A DNA stretch of 64,000 nt from Streptomyces davaonensis JCM 4913 (GTDB taxonomy: Bacteria > Actinomycetota > Actinomycetes > Streptomycetales > Streptomycetaceae): the NCBI RefSeq assembly GCF_000349325.1, contig NC_020504.1, positions 9,156,326 through 9,220,325 of the forward strand, written 5' to 3'. The notes under the pieces are model-generated. The model saw only the letters and a program-made list of their open reading frames with translations, made no database searches and was not told the DNA's origin. Within the stretch, counting starts at the first letter, position 1. Each line of letters begins with the position of its first letter. This document shows, one piece after another, positions 33,194-41,440 of the stretch. The position numbers were made by a program, and so were the translations under genes.

Positions 33194-34321
33194 ATGCCCG
33201 TGGAATTCCTCGGCATCGCCGCCACCAACGACGGTTCCGAAACCACCCCTCGCTCCGGGGCCGCCTTCGACAAGGAGTACACACTCAGGCTCGCCCGCGC
33301 CCATGAGGAGCACGGCTGGGACCGGGTGCTGTTCGCCTACGGTTCCGGATCGCCGGACCCCGCCCCGGCCGCGGCGTACATCGCGAGCAGGCTGGACCGG
33401 CTCCAGATCCTGCTCGCCCACCGGCCCAACGTCTCCTACCCCACTTTCGCCGCCAAGACCTTCGCCACCCTCGACCGGATCAGTGACGGCCGGCTGACCG
33501 TGCACTTCATCACCGGCGGCAACGATCACGAACAGGGCCGCGAGGGCGACACCCTCACCAAGGACGAGCGGTACGCCCGCACTTGTGAGTACATCCGGAT
33601 CGTCAAGAAGATCTGGACCACCCATGAGCCCTTCGACCACGAGGGCGACCACTACCGCTTCCACGACTTCGTCAGCGATGTCTTCCCCGTCCAACAGCCG
33701 CGCCCGAACGTGTCGTTCGGCGGTTCGTCGCCCGCCGCGTACGCCGCCGGCGGCGCCGAGGCCGACATCTACTGCCTGTGGGGCGAGCCGCTGGAGCGGA
33801 CGGCGGAGCAGATCGAGGCGGTGAAGGCCGCCGCCCGGGCCGCGGGCCGCAGCGACACCCCCCGGATCCAGGTGGCCTTCCGCCCGATCATCGCGCCCAC
33901 CGAGGAGTTGGCCTGGGAGAAGGCCCACCGCACGGTCGGCGCCATCCGGGACCTGGGCGCGTCCGGCCTCAAGCGCCGCCACCGCACCGGCGCCCCGCAG
34001 AACACCGGCTCACAGCGACTGCTCGCCATCGCCGAGGCGGGGGAGCGCTACGACCGCGCCCTGTGGACCCCGACCGCGGCGGCCACCGGCGGCGCGGGCA
34101 ACTCCAACGCCCTGGTCGGCACCCCGGAGACGGTCGCTCAGGCACTGCTGGACTACTACGACCTCGGCGTCGACATCCTCTCCGCCCGCGGCTACGACCT
34201 GCTCGGCGACGCCATCGACTTCGGCCGGTACGTGATCCCCCTCGTCCGCGAGGAAGTCGCCAAGCGCGACGCCGAGCGCGCGGGCCGTGGTGCGCGGGAC
34301 CTCGCGGCGGCCAACCGATGA
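33194..34321 (+). CDS. LLM-class flavin monooxygenase (alkanesulfonate-monooxygenase-like)
   Basis: The 375-residue luciferase-like TIM-barrel enzyme includes MPVEFLGIAATNDGSE at the start, LLAHRPNVSYPTFAAKTFATLDRISDGRL, HFITGGNDHEQGREGD and SFGGSSPAAY. This is the SsuD/SfnG branch, which uses FMNH2 and O2 to release sulfite from sulfonates or sulfones. The ATG at 33194 follows AAAGG at good spacing; an earlier ATG adds an unrelated tail. It overlaps the acetyltransferase gene (ATGA). The exact substrate is unknown. Confidence 0.87.
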   Translation: MPVEFLGIAATNDGSETTPRSGAAFDKEYTLRLARAHEEHGWDRVLFAYGSGSPDPAPAAAYIASRLDRLQILLAHRPNVSYPTFAAKTFATLDRISDGRLTVHFITGGNDHEQGREGDTLTKDERYARTCEYIRIVKKIWTTHEPFDHEGDHYRFHDFVSDVFPVQQPRPNVSFGGSSPAAYAAGGAEADIYCLWGEPLERTAEQIEAVKAAARAAGRSDTPRIQVAFRPIIAPTEELAWEKAHRTVGAIRDLGASGLKRRHRTGAPQNTGSQRLLAIAEAGERYDRALWTPTAAATGGAGNSNALVGTPETVAQALLDYYDLGVDILSARGYDLLGDAIDFGRYVIPLVREEVAKRDAERAGRGARDLAAANR

Positions 34322-34827
34322 CCTCCGCACCAGAACTGACGGTCATTCATGTCCCGGTCTCCGACCCGCGGGTGAGACCCCTCATCCGCGAACTCGGCGA
34401 GGAGTACTCCCGCCGCTACGGCAGGGACGCCCACGCCGAACTCGCCCGCTACCCCGACGAGGAGTTCACCGCGGCCCACGGCGGAGCCCTGCTCCTGCTG
34501 CTGGAGCGCTGCGAGCCCGTCGCGGGCGGCGCCTTCCGCCGCTACGACGACACCACCGCCGAGCTGAAGCGGATCTGGACGCACTCCGCCCACCGCCGAC
34601 GCGGCCTCGCCCGCCGGGTCGTCGCCGAGCTGGAGCGCGAGGCGGGCAGTCGCGGCTACCGGCGGATCCACCTCACCACCGGACCCCGCCAGCCCGAAGC
34701 CCGCGGCCTCTACCTGGCCACCGGCTACACACCCCTGTTCGACACGGCGGCCGATCCGGAAACCATCGGCCCGCTGCCCTTCGAGAAGCACTTGTCCGCG
34801 AAGCACCCGGAAAGGTCCCCACGGTGA
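34318..34827 (+). CDS. GNAT-family N-acetyltransferase
   Basis: The 169-residue acetyltransferase has the acetyl-CoA pocket HSAHRRRGLARRVVAELEREA and the later ARGLYLATGYTPLF segment. It overlaps the flavin monooxygenase by 4 bases and the next binding-protein gene by 4 bases, so it is fixed in the sulfur operon. It may acetylate an amine or sulfur amino acid during uptake or detoxification; that is inference. Confidence 0.87.
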   Translation: MTSAPELTVIHVPVSDPRVRPLIRELGEEYSRRYGRDAHAELARYPDEEFTAAHGGALLLLLERCEPVAGGAFRRYDDTTAELKRIWTHSAHRRRGLARRVVAELEREAGSRGYRRIHLTTGPRQPEARGLYLATGYTPLFDTAADPETIGPLPFEKHLSAKHPERSPR

Positions 34828-35747
34828 AGCGCCTCGCCCTCACAGCCGCCCTGGCCCTGCTGGCCCTGACCGCCTGCGGCTCCACCGAGACCGACGGCGC
34901 CGGAACCGCGCAGGCCGCCCCCGCACCGACCGGCGACCCTGTCGCCGCCGTCCGCAAGGTCGACTCCGTCGCCGCCCTGCTCCCCGCCGACGTACGCGAG
35001 TCGGGCACCCTGCGCGTCGGCAGCTCGGTCGGGTTCCCGCCCGGCGCGTACTACCCGAACGGCGCGGACAAGGCGCCCGCCGGACAGGACATCGACCTCG
35101 CAGACGCGGTGGCCAAGGTGCTCGGCGTACGGCTGGAACGCCAGGACGCCTCCTTCGAGACGATCCTGCCCGCCCTCGGCAGCGGCAAGTACGACGTCGG
35201 CACCGGCAACTTCGGCGTCACCGCCGAACGCCTCAAGACCATCGACTTCGTCACCTACATCAACGACGGCCAGGGCTTCGCCGTACGCAAGGGCAACACC
35301 GATCTCACCGAGAAGATCACCGACCTCACCCAGCTGTGCGGCCTGACCGTCGGCACCGGCGCCGGCACCACCTTCGAGGCGACCCTCACCGCACAGCGGG
35401 GCGAGTGCGCGAAGGCGGGCAAGAAGCCCTACGACGTGAAGGTCTACTCGGAGAACGGCGCCACCCTCACCGCGCTGCAGCAGGGCCGGATCGACATCGT
35501 GATGTCGACCATCAACGGGCTGCGCTACCAGGCGGCCCAGCCCGCGTCCCGGACCACCTTCCTCGGTGAGTTCCACCGCCTCGACGTCGGCTTCGCCTTC
35601 AAGAAGGGCTCGCCGCTCACCAAGGCCTTCCAGGCGGCCGTCAACGAGCTGATCGAGGACGGCACCTACGACCGGATCCTCAAGAAGTGGGGCACCGCCG
35701 CCTCCGCGATCGAGACCTCGCGGATCAACCCGCCCGAGCACAGGTGA
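34824..35747 (+). CDS. Polar-amino-acid ABC binding lipoprotein 1
   Basis: The 307-residue SBP_bac_3 protein has lipobox LLALTAC (Cys at about 18), then ESGTLRVGSSVGFPPGAYY, DIDLADAVAKVLGV, and the C-terminal YDRILKKWG. GTG start overlaps the previous stop. With the following permease and ATPase it forms an importer, likely for cystine or a related compound given the leader peptide upstream. Confidence 0.88.
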   Translation: MKRLALTAALALLALTACGSTETDGAGTAQAAPAPTGDPVAAVRKVDSVAALLPADVRESGTLRVGSSVGFPPGAYYPNGADKAPAGQDIDLADAVAKVLGVRLERQDASFETILPALGSGKYDVGTGNFGVTAERLKTIDFVTYINDGQGFAVRKGNTDLTEKITDLTQLCGLTVGTGAGTTFEATLTAQRGECAKAGKKPYDVKVYSENGATLTALQQGRIDIVMSTINGLRYQAAQPASRTTFLGEFHRLDVGFAFKKGSPLTKAFQAAVNELIEDGTYDRILKKWGTAASAIETSRINPPEHR

Positions 35748-35750
35748 CCC

Positions 35751-36698
35751 ATGAGCAGCGACACCCTGACCGAACCCACCGCCCGACAGGCCGAGTCGGA
35801 GGTCGTACCCGCCCGCCACTACGGACGCTGGGCCGCCGCCCTCGCCGTGATCGTGCTGGTCGCCCAGTTCGTCCACGGGCTCGCCACCAACCCCGTCTGG
35901 GAGTGGCACGTCTTTTGGGCCTACGTCTTCTCCGAGACGATCGTTCAGGCGGTGTGGGTCACCCTCCAACTCACCGCCTACGCCACCGTGCTGGGCTTCC
36001 TGCTCGGCACCGTGATCGCCTTCATGCGGCTGTCGCGTAGCCCGGTCCTCCAGACCGTCGCCTGGACCTACATCTGGATCTTCCGGTCCATCCCGATGAT
36101 CGTCCAGCTGGTGTTCTGGTTCAATCTGAGCGCCCTGTACGAGGAATTGGGCGTCGGCATCCCCTTCGGCCCGGTGTTCTGGTCGGTCGACAGCAACAGC
36201 CTCATCGGCACCATCGGCGCCGCCGTCATCGGGCTCACCCTGCACCAGGCCGCCTACGCCGCCGAGATCGTGCGCGGCGGGGTGATCGCCGTGGACCACG
36301 GACAGCTGGAGGCCGCCGCCGCGCTCGGCATCCCCCGGCTGCGGCAGATCCGCCGGATCGTGCTCCCACAGGCCATGCGCGCCATCCTGCCGACCGCCGG
36401 CAACGAGATCATCGGCCTGCTGAAGGGCACCTCGGTCGTCTACGTCATGTCCATCGGTGAACTCTTCTACCAGGTCCAGGTCATCTACGGCCGCAACGGC
36501 CGGGTGATCCCCCTCCTCCTCGTCGCGACCGCCTGGTACGTCGTGCTGACCACTGTGCTGTCGGTCGCCCAGTACGTCGAGCGGCACTACGCCCGAGGCG
36601 CGAACCGCACCCCGCCGCCCACCCCGCTCCAGCGCGTCCGGCGCTTCGTGGCCGCCCAGCGCCTTGTGGCCACCCGAGAGTTGACGGAGAAGACATGA
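35751..36698 (+). CDS. Polar-amino-acid ABC permease
   Basis: The 315-residue HisM-type permease has membrane segments beginning at [29 protein letters not shown], and EAA loop [23 protein letters not shown]. It resembles the orphan permease at 31766 along its length. AGGTGA precedes the ATG 3 bases after the upstream stop. Its stop overlaps the ATPase start. Confidence 0.9.
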   Translation: MSSDTLTEPTARQAESEVVPARHYGRWAAALAVIVLVAQFVHGLATNPVWEWHVFWAYVFSETIVQAVWVTLQLTAYATVLGFLLGTVIAFMRLSRSPVLQTVAWTYIWIFRSIPMIVQLVFWFNLSALYEELGVGIPFGPVFWSVDSNSLIGTIGAAVIGLTLHQAAYAAEIVRGGVIAVDHGQLEAAAALGIPRLRQIRRIVLPQAMRAILPTAGNEIIGLLKGTSVVYVMSIGELFYQVQVIYGRNGRVIPLLLVATAWYVVLTTVLSVAQYVERHYARGANRTPPPTPLQRVRRFVAAQRLVATRELTEKT

Positions 36699-37459
36699 AC
36701 GACGTCATGGTCGACGTCCACGGCGTCCACAAGAGCTTCGGCCCGCTGGCGGTGCTGCGCGGCGTCGATCTACGGGTCCGCGCCGGAGAGGTCACCGTGA
36801 TCCTCGGCCCGTCCGGGTCGGGCAAGTCCACGCTGCTGCGAACCATCAACCACCTGGAGAAGGTCGACCGCGGCTGGGTCAGCATCGACGGCGAACTCAT
36901 CGGCTACCGCCGCTCCGTCGACAAACTGCACGAGCTGAAGGAGCGGGACGTCCTGAAGCAGCGCACCAACATCGGGTTCGTCTTCCAGAACTTCAACCTC
37001 TTCCCGCATCTGACCGTGCTGGAGAACCTCGTCGAGGCCCCGGTCTCCGCCCTGCGCCGCCCGCGCCGGGAGGCGGAGGACACGGCCCGCGCACTCCTGG
37101 GCCGGGTCGGTCTCGCCGAGAAGGCCGACGCCTACCCGCGCCAGCTCTCCGGCGGCCAGCAGCAGCGCGTCGCCATCGCCCGCGCCCTCGCCCTGGAACC
37201 GAAGGTGCTGCTCTTCGACGAGCCCACCTCGGCCCTCGACCCGGAACTGGTCGGCGAGGTCCTCGATGTCATCAAGGACCTGGCCCGCACCGGAACCACC
37301 ATGATCGTCGTCACCCATGAGATCGGCTTCGCCCGCGAAGTCGCCGACACCGTGGTCTTCATGGACGACGGGATCGTCGTCGAAGAGGGCCCGCCGACGG
37401 CCGTACTCGACGCACCCCAGCACGCGCGTACGCGTGCCTTTCTCTCCAAAGTCCTGTGA
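36695..37459 (+). CDS. Polar-amino-acid ABC ATP-binding protein
   Basis: The 254-residue ATPase has Walker [15 protein letters not shown]-loop [11 protein letters not shown], signature [10 protein letters not shown], Walker [12 protein letters not shown] and switch histidine VTHEIGF, the GlnQ/HisP pattern. It could energise both this permease and the orphan permease. It overlaps the upstream gene by 4 bases. Confidence 0.92.
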   Translation: MNDVMVDVHGVHKSFGPLAVLRGVDLRVRAGEVTVILGPSGSGKSTLLRTINHLEKVDRGWVSIDGELIGYRRSVDKLHELKERDVLKQRTNIGFVFQNFNLFPHLTVLENLVEAPVSALRRPRREAEDTARALLGRVGLAEKADAYPRQLSGGQQQRVAIARALALEPKVLLFDEPTSALDPELVGEVLDVIKDLARTGTTMIVVTHEIGFAREVADTVVFMDDGIVVEEGPPTAVLDAPQHARTRAFLSKVL

Positions 37460-37485
37460 ACCACCCCTCTGTAAGGAGCACAACC

Positions 37486-38469
37486 ATGCCCGCCTCGATC
37501 GCCCGCCGCACCACCGCCGCCGCGCTCGGACTCGCCGCCGCCCTCGTCCTGGCCGCCTGCGGCAATCCCGACGACGGCGGGACGACCGAGGTCGCGGCCG
37601 CCAACGGTGACACCACGAAGATCAACCTCAGCCCCGAGCAGCACCGCGTCACCACCGAGAAGGTCGACGCGATAGCCGCCGAAGTGCCCGAGGAGATCCG
37701 TAGGAGAGGGACCCTGGAGGTCGTCAACTCCTCCGGCTCCGCCGCGCCGCTGACCTTCTACGCCACCGACAACAAGACCGTCATCGGCGTCGAACCCGAC
37801 ATCGCCTCCCTCGTCGCCGATGTCCTCGGACTGAAGCTGCACCTCAACACGGTCTCCTGGGAGAACATCTTCGTCGGCCTGGACAGCGCCAAGTACGACG
37901 TCGGCTTCAGCAACATCACGGTCACCGAGGAGCGCAAGGAGAAGTACGACTTCGCCACCTACCGCGAGGACAACCTCGGCTTCGAGGCGAAGAAGGGCAG
38001 CGGGCTGAAGATCACCGGGCCCGCGGACGTGGCCGGATTGACCGTCGCCGTGGGCAGCGGCACCAACCAGGAGAAGCTGCTCATCGAGTGGAGCAAGGAG
38101 AACGAGCGGGCGGGCCGCAAGCCCGTGGACATCAAGTACTACCAGAACGACAGCGACACCTATCTCGCCCTCCAGTCCGGCCGTATCGACGTCTACCTCG
38201 GCCCCAACCCGACCGCCGCCTACCACGCGGCCACCACCGGCAAGACCGAGGTCGTCGGCACCTACTCCGGGGCCGGAGCCACCCTTCAGGGCCTCATCGC
38301 GGCCACCACCAAGAAGGACAGCGGCCTGGCCGAGCCGCTCGCCGACGCCCTGAACGAGATCGTCGACAACGGGACCTACGCGAAGGTGCTCAAGCGCTGG
38401 GGCCTGCCCGACGAGGCCGTGAGCAAGTCGGAGATCAACCCCCCGGGCCTGCCCAAGAACGCCTCCTGA
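37486..38469 (+). CDS. Polar-amino-acid ABC binding lipoprotein 2
   Basis: The 327-residue SBP_bac_3 protein has lipobox LVLAAC and the family body (GTLEVVNSSGSAAPLTFYA, VEPDIASLVADVLGL, YAKVLKRWGLPDEA). The ATG at 37486 follows AAGGAG; an upstream in-frame ATG overlaps the ATPase stop and lacks a site. A second binding protein for one transporter, differing in sequence from the first (34824), suggests two related ligands. Confidence 0.88.
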   Translation: MPASIARRTTAAALGLAAALVLAACGNPDDGGTTEVAAANGDTTKINLSPEQHRVTTEKVDAIAAEVPEEIRRRGTLEVVNSSGSAAPLTFYATDNKTVIGVEPDIASLVADVLGLKLHLNTVSWENIFVGLDSAKYDVGFSNITVTEERKEKYDFATYREDNLGFEAKKGSGLKITGPADVAGLTVAVGSGTNQEKLLIEWSKENERAGRKPVDIKYYQNDSDTYLALQSGRIDVYLGPNPTAAYHAATTGKTEVVGTYSGAGATLQGLIAATTKKDSGLAEPLADALNEIVDNGTYAKVLKRWGLPDEAVSKSEINPPGLPKNAS

Positions 38470-38493
38470 ACCCGCCCTTTTGAAAGGACTCCC

Positions 38494-39051
38494 ATGGCCA
38501 CCATTCTCTCCGTCTCCGGCAGCCCCTCCGCCACCTCCCGCACGGCACGACTGCTCCGCCACCTCGACGACCGCCTCAGGGCCCAGGGCCACCAGGTGAT
38601 AGCGCTCGACGTCCGCACCCTGCCCGCCGAGGCGCTCCTCGGCGCCGACTTCCGGCACCCGGCGATCATCGAGACGACCGCCCTCTTCGAGCGCGCGGAC
38701 GGAGTGGTGATCGGCACCCCCGTCTACAAGGCCGCCTACTCCGGGCTGCTGAAGGCGCTGCTGGACCTGCTCCCGCAGTACGCCCTCGCGGGCAAGACCG
38801 TCCTGCCGCTGGCCACCGGCGGCACCACCGCCCATGTCCTCGCCATCGACTACGCCCTGCGCCCCGTCCTCAGCTCCATGGGCCCCGCCCACATCACCCC
38901 GGGCTGGTTCACCCTGGACAAGGACATCACCGTCGCCGACGACGGCACCCTTTCCGTCGCCCCGGGCTCCGCCGAGGCCCTGGCCCAGGTCACCGACCAG
39001 TTCTCCCTCGCCCTCGGGGGCCGCCCCACCGTGCTCGCCGCCGCAGGCTGA
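38494..39051 (+). CDS. ssuE: NADPH-dependent FMN reductase (SsuE-like)
   Basis: The 185-residue flavodoxin-fold reductase has ATILSVSGSPSATSRTARLL at the phosphate loop and the SsuE-type segment VVIGTPVYKAAYSGLLKALLDLLPQ. It supplies FMNH2 to the two-component monooxygenases around it. GAAAGGA precedes the ATG. It lies directly before the SsuD-like gene, the expected partner. Confidence 0.9.
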   Translation: MATILSVSGSPSATSRTARLLRHLDDRLRAQGHQVIALDVRTLPAEALLGADFRHPAIIETTALFERADGVVIGTPVYKAAYSGLLKALLDLLPQYALAGKTVLPLATGGTTAHVLAIDYALRPVLSSMGPAHITPGWFTLDKDITVADDGTLSVAPGSAEALAQVTDQFSLALGGRPTVLAAAG

Positions 39052-39104
39052 AGACGGCTGGAGACGGCTGCACGCCCCACCGCACGACCCCGATCGGAGA
39101 CCTC

Positions 39105-40247
39105 GTGTCCCTCACCTTCCACTGGTTCCTGCCCACCAACGGCGACAGCCGGCATGTCGTCGGCGGCGGACACGGCACCCCCGCCACCTCCTTCGGCCGG
39201 GACCGGCCACCGACCATCGCCTACCTGAGCCAGATCGCCCGCGCCGCGGAGGACCTGGGCTTCGTCGGCGCGCTCACCCCCACCGGCGCCTGGTGCGAGG
39301 ACGCGTGGCTGACCACGGCGATGATCTCCCAGCAGACCGAGCGGCTGAAGTTCCTGGTCGCCTTCCGCCCCGGCTTCGTCTCGCCCACCCTGGCCGCGCA
39401 GATGGCGTCGACGTTCCAGCGGCAGAGCGGCGGACGACTGCTGCTGAACGTCGTCACCGGCGGCGAGGGCCAGGAGCAGCGGGGGTACGGCGACTTCCTC
39501 GACAAGGACGACCGGTACCGCCGTACCGGCGAATTCCTGGAGATCGTCCGGGAGTTGTGGGACGGCAAGACGGTGGATCTGCACGGCGAGCATCTGCGGG
39601 TGGAGAAAGCCCGGCTGACCCGGGTGCCCGACCCCGTCCCCGAGGTGTACTTCGGCGGCTCCTCGACCGTGGCCGGGGAGATCGCCGCGCGGCACGCCGA
39701 CGTCTATCTCACCTGGGGTGAACCGCCCGCGCAGGTCGCCGAGAAGATCGCCTGGATCCGCGGACTGGCCGCCGGGCAGGGCCGTACCCTGCGCTTCGGC
39801 ATCCGGCTGCATGTCATCACCCGGGACACCGCCGAGCAGGCATGGGCCGAGGCCCGGCGGCTCCTGGACGGCTTCGACCCGGAGACCGTGCGAGCCGTGC
39901 AGACGGGGCTGGCGCGCAGCGAGTCCGAGGGGCAGCGGCGGATGCTCGCCCTGCACGGCGGCAGCCGCGACGATCTGGAGATCGCCCCGAATCTGTGGGC
40001 CGGTATCGGCCTCGTGCGCGGGGGCGCGGGCACCGCTCTGGTGGGCAGCCACGACGACGTCGCCGAGCGGATCGTCGAGTACCACCGGCTGGGCATCGAC
40101 GAGTTCGTGCTGTCCGGCTATCCGCACCTGGAGGAGGCGTACTGGTTCGGCGAGGGCGTGCTGCCCCGGCTGGGGGCGCGGGGGCTGTGGACCCACCCCG
40201 TCCGGCAGGAGACCGACGCGACGTCCCAGATCCCTTTCGGGGGGTGA
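39105..40247 (+). CDS. Alkanesulfonate monooxygenase-type LLM enzyme (SsuD-like)
   Basis: The 380-residue enzyme has FHWFLPTNGDSRHVVGGGHG at the N-terminus, FLVAFRPGFVSPTLAAQMASTF, NVVTGGEGQEQRGYGDFLDKDDRY and VYFGGSSTVAGEIAARHADVYLTWGE, close to SsuD. It desulfonates alkanesulfonates to aldehyde plus sulfite with FMNH2. It starts with GTG after GGAGA. It ends the first long plus-strand sulfur operon. Confidence 0.88.
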   Translation: MSLTFHWFLPTNGDSRHVVGGGHGTPATSFGRDRPPTIAYLSQIARAAEDLGFVGALTPTGAWCEDAWLTTAMISQQTERLKFLVAFRPGFVSPTLAAQMASTFQRQSGGRLLLNVVTGGEGQEQRGYGDFLDKDDRYRRTGEFLEIVRELWDGKTVDLHGEHLRVEKARLTRVPDPVPEVYFGGSSTVAGEIAARHADVYLTWGEPPAQVAEKIAWIRGLAAGQGRTLRFGIRLHVITRDTAEQAWAEARRLLDGFDPETVRAVQTGLARSESEGQRRMLALHGGSRDDLEIAPNLWAGIGLVRGGAGTALVGSHDDVAERIVEYHRLGIDEFVLSGYPHLEEAYWFGEGVLPRLGARGLWTHPVRQETDATSQIPFGG

Positions 40248-40296
40248 GGACGCCCTCTTGACGTCGGCCGACGCCGGACGGACACTCCGAAGCGGG

Positions 40297-40319
40297 AATC
40301 CTAGTGAACAGGTAGGGAA
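40297..40319. promoter_or_regulatory. AATCCTA-N9-TAGGGAA palindrome, sulfur-cluster site C
   Basis: The site lies between a promoter candidate (TTGACG 40258-40263, GACACT 40281-40286, 17-bp spacing) and the leader (iv) ATG at 40322. In the transcribed direction it reads ATCCTAGTGAACAGGTAGGG, very close to site A. Its right arm also provides the AGGTAGGG ribosome-binding site of the leader, so it may act on DNA or RNA. Confidence 0.75.
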
Positions 40320-40321
40320 AC

Positions 40322-40435
40322 ATGGGACGCCATGAGCCGGTCACCAACCGCGCCTCGTCGGCCTGCCCTCTTCTGACCTCCCGCCGTCACATCGATCTGC
40401 TGCGCGTATGCAGCGCCATCGGTCCCCTCGGGTAA
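40322..40435 (+). CDS. Cysteine-containing leader peptide (iv), second long sulfur operon
   Basis: This small ORF has 37 codons, with core LLTSRRHIDLLRVCSAI and a TAA stop at 40433-40435. Cys codons are at 15 and 30. The nucleotide stretch 40370-40396 is identical for 27 bases to leader (i), which points to recent common origin or strong selection on the RNA. The first enzyme gene starts 115 bases later. No clear terminator hairpin was found in that gap. Confidence 0.82.
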   Translation: MGRHEPVTNRASSACPLLTSRRHIDLLRVCSAIGPLG

Positions 40436-40550
40436 CCAGGCCACTTCCGCGCCCCATCACCGACCGGCGTCGCCCACCGGCACCGCCCGCGTCGGCGCGC
40501 AAACGGGCCCCCGCCGCCCATCCCTTGCCGCTTCCGCCCCGGGGAGAGTC

Positions 40551-41405
40551 ATGTCCGTAACACCGCTGGCCGGCCACCCTTCCGCCCCCGACTTCCACGG
40601 CCGTATCGGCCACGACGCCCGCAGCGGCCACTACGCCGTGCCGCGCCGCTACCGGCTCCACCTGTCGACCGCCTGCCCGGACGGCCTCAGGATCGCCGTC
40701 ACCCACAGCCTGCTGGGCCTGGACGACACCTGTCCGGCGGTCGTCCTGCCTGCCGTCCCCGACTGTCGTGACGGCGGCTATGCCGCACTGCGCCCGCTCT
40801 ACGACGCCAGCGCCCACCGCTACACCGGCCCGGCCCGCGCCCCCGTCCTCAGCGACGCCTGGTCGGGCCGGATCGTGAGCACCCACGCCCCCGCCATCGC
40901 CCGCGACCTCGCCCGGCACTTCGGGTCGGGAGGTGTTCAACTCCGTCCGTGCGCAGCGGAGTCGGAGATCGACGCCGTCGAGCGGATGTGCGCCGCAGGC
41001 ATCACGCAGGCGGCACAGCTCGCCGGATCGGCGGGCGGCGACGCGTCGGAACGGGCCGCCGCCGCCGACCGGCTGGCCCAGACCCTGGACGCCCTGGAGC
41101 GATGGCTCCTGGACCGGGAGTTCATGATCCGGGATCAGATCACCGCCGCGGACGTCGAGTTGTGGGTCACCCTCGTCGAACTCGACACCGCGCACCGCAA
41201 CCACCTGGACGCGGCGCTGGTACGGCGCATCGCCGAGCACCCCGCCCTGTGGGCCTACGCCCGCCGCCTCGCCGCCCACCCGGCCTTCGGCACCCACCTC
41301 GACCTCGACGGCATCGCCCGCCGCCATCACGCCCACTGCCAGGGCCTCGAAGCCGCGGGAGCGGCCGTCCAGATCCTGGACTGGGCCTGCCACGCGCGCC
41401 GGTGA
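40551..41405 (+). CDS. Glutathionyl-hydroquinone-reductase-like GST protein
   Basis: The 284-residue protein has the ECM4/YqjG-type organisation: a thioredoxin-like N-terminal half and an all-helical C-terminal domain (LERWLLDREFMIRDQITAADVELWVTLVELD). The catalytic site reads ACPDG where the family usually has CPWAH. Actinomycetes generally use mycothiol rather than glutathione, so the thiol partner may differ. GGGGAG precedes the ATG. As first gene after leader (iv) it probably handles a thiol adduct in organosulfur use. Confidence 0.72.
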   Translation: MSVTPLAGHPSAPDFHGRIGHDARSGHYAVPRRYRLHLSTACPDGLRIAVTHSLLGLDDTCPAVVLPAVPDCRDGGYAALRPLYDASAHRYTGPARAPVLSDAWSGRIVSTHAPAIARDLARHFGSGGVQLRPCAAESEIDAVERMCAAGITQAAQLAGSAGGDASERAAAADRLAQTLDALERWLLDREFMIRDQITAADVELWVTLVELDTAHRNHLDAALVRRIAEHPALWAYARRLAAHPAFGTHLDLDGIARRHHAHCQGLEAAGAAVQILDWACHARR

Positions 41406-41440
41406 CCTCGTACGCAACCCCTCAGGAAGGCAACCCCTTC

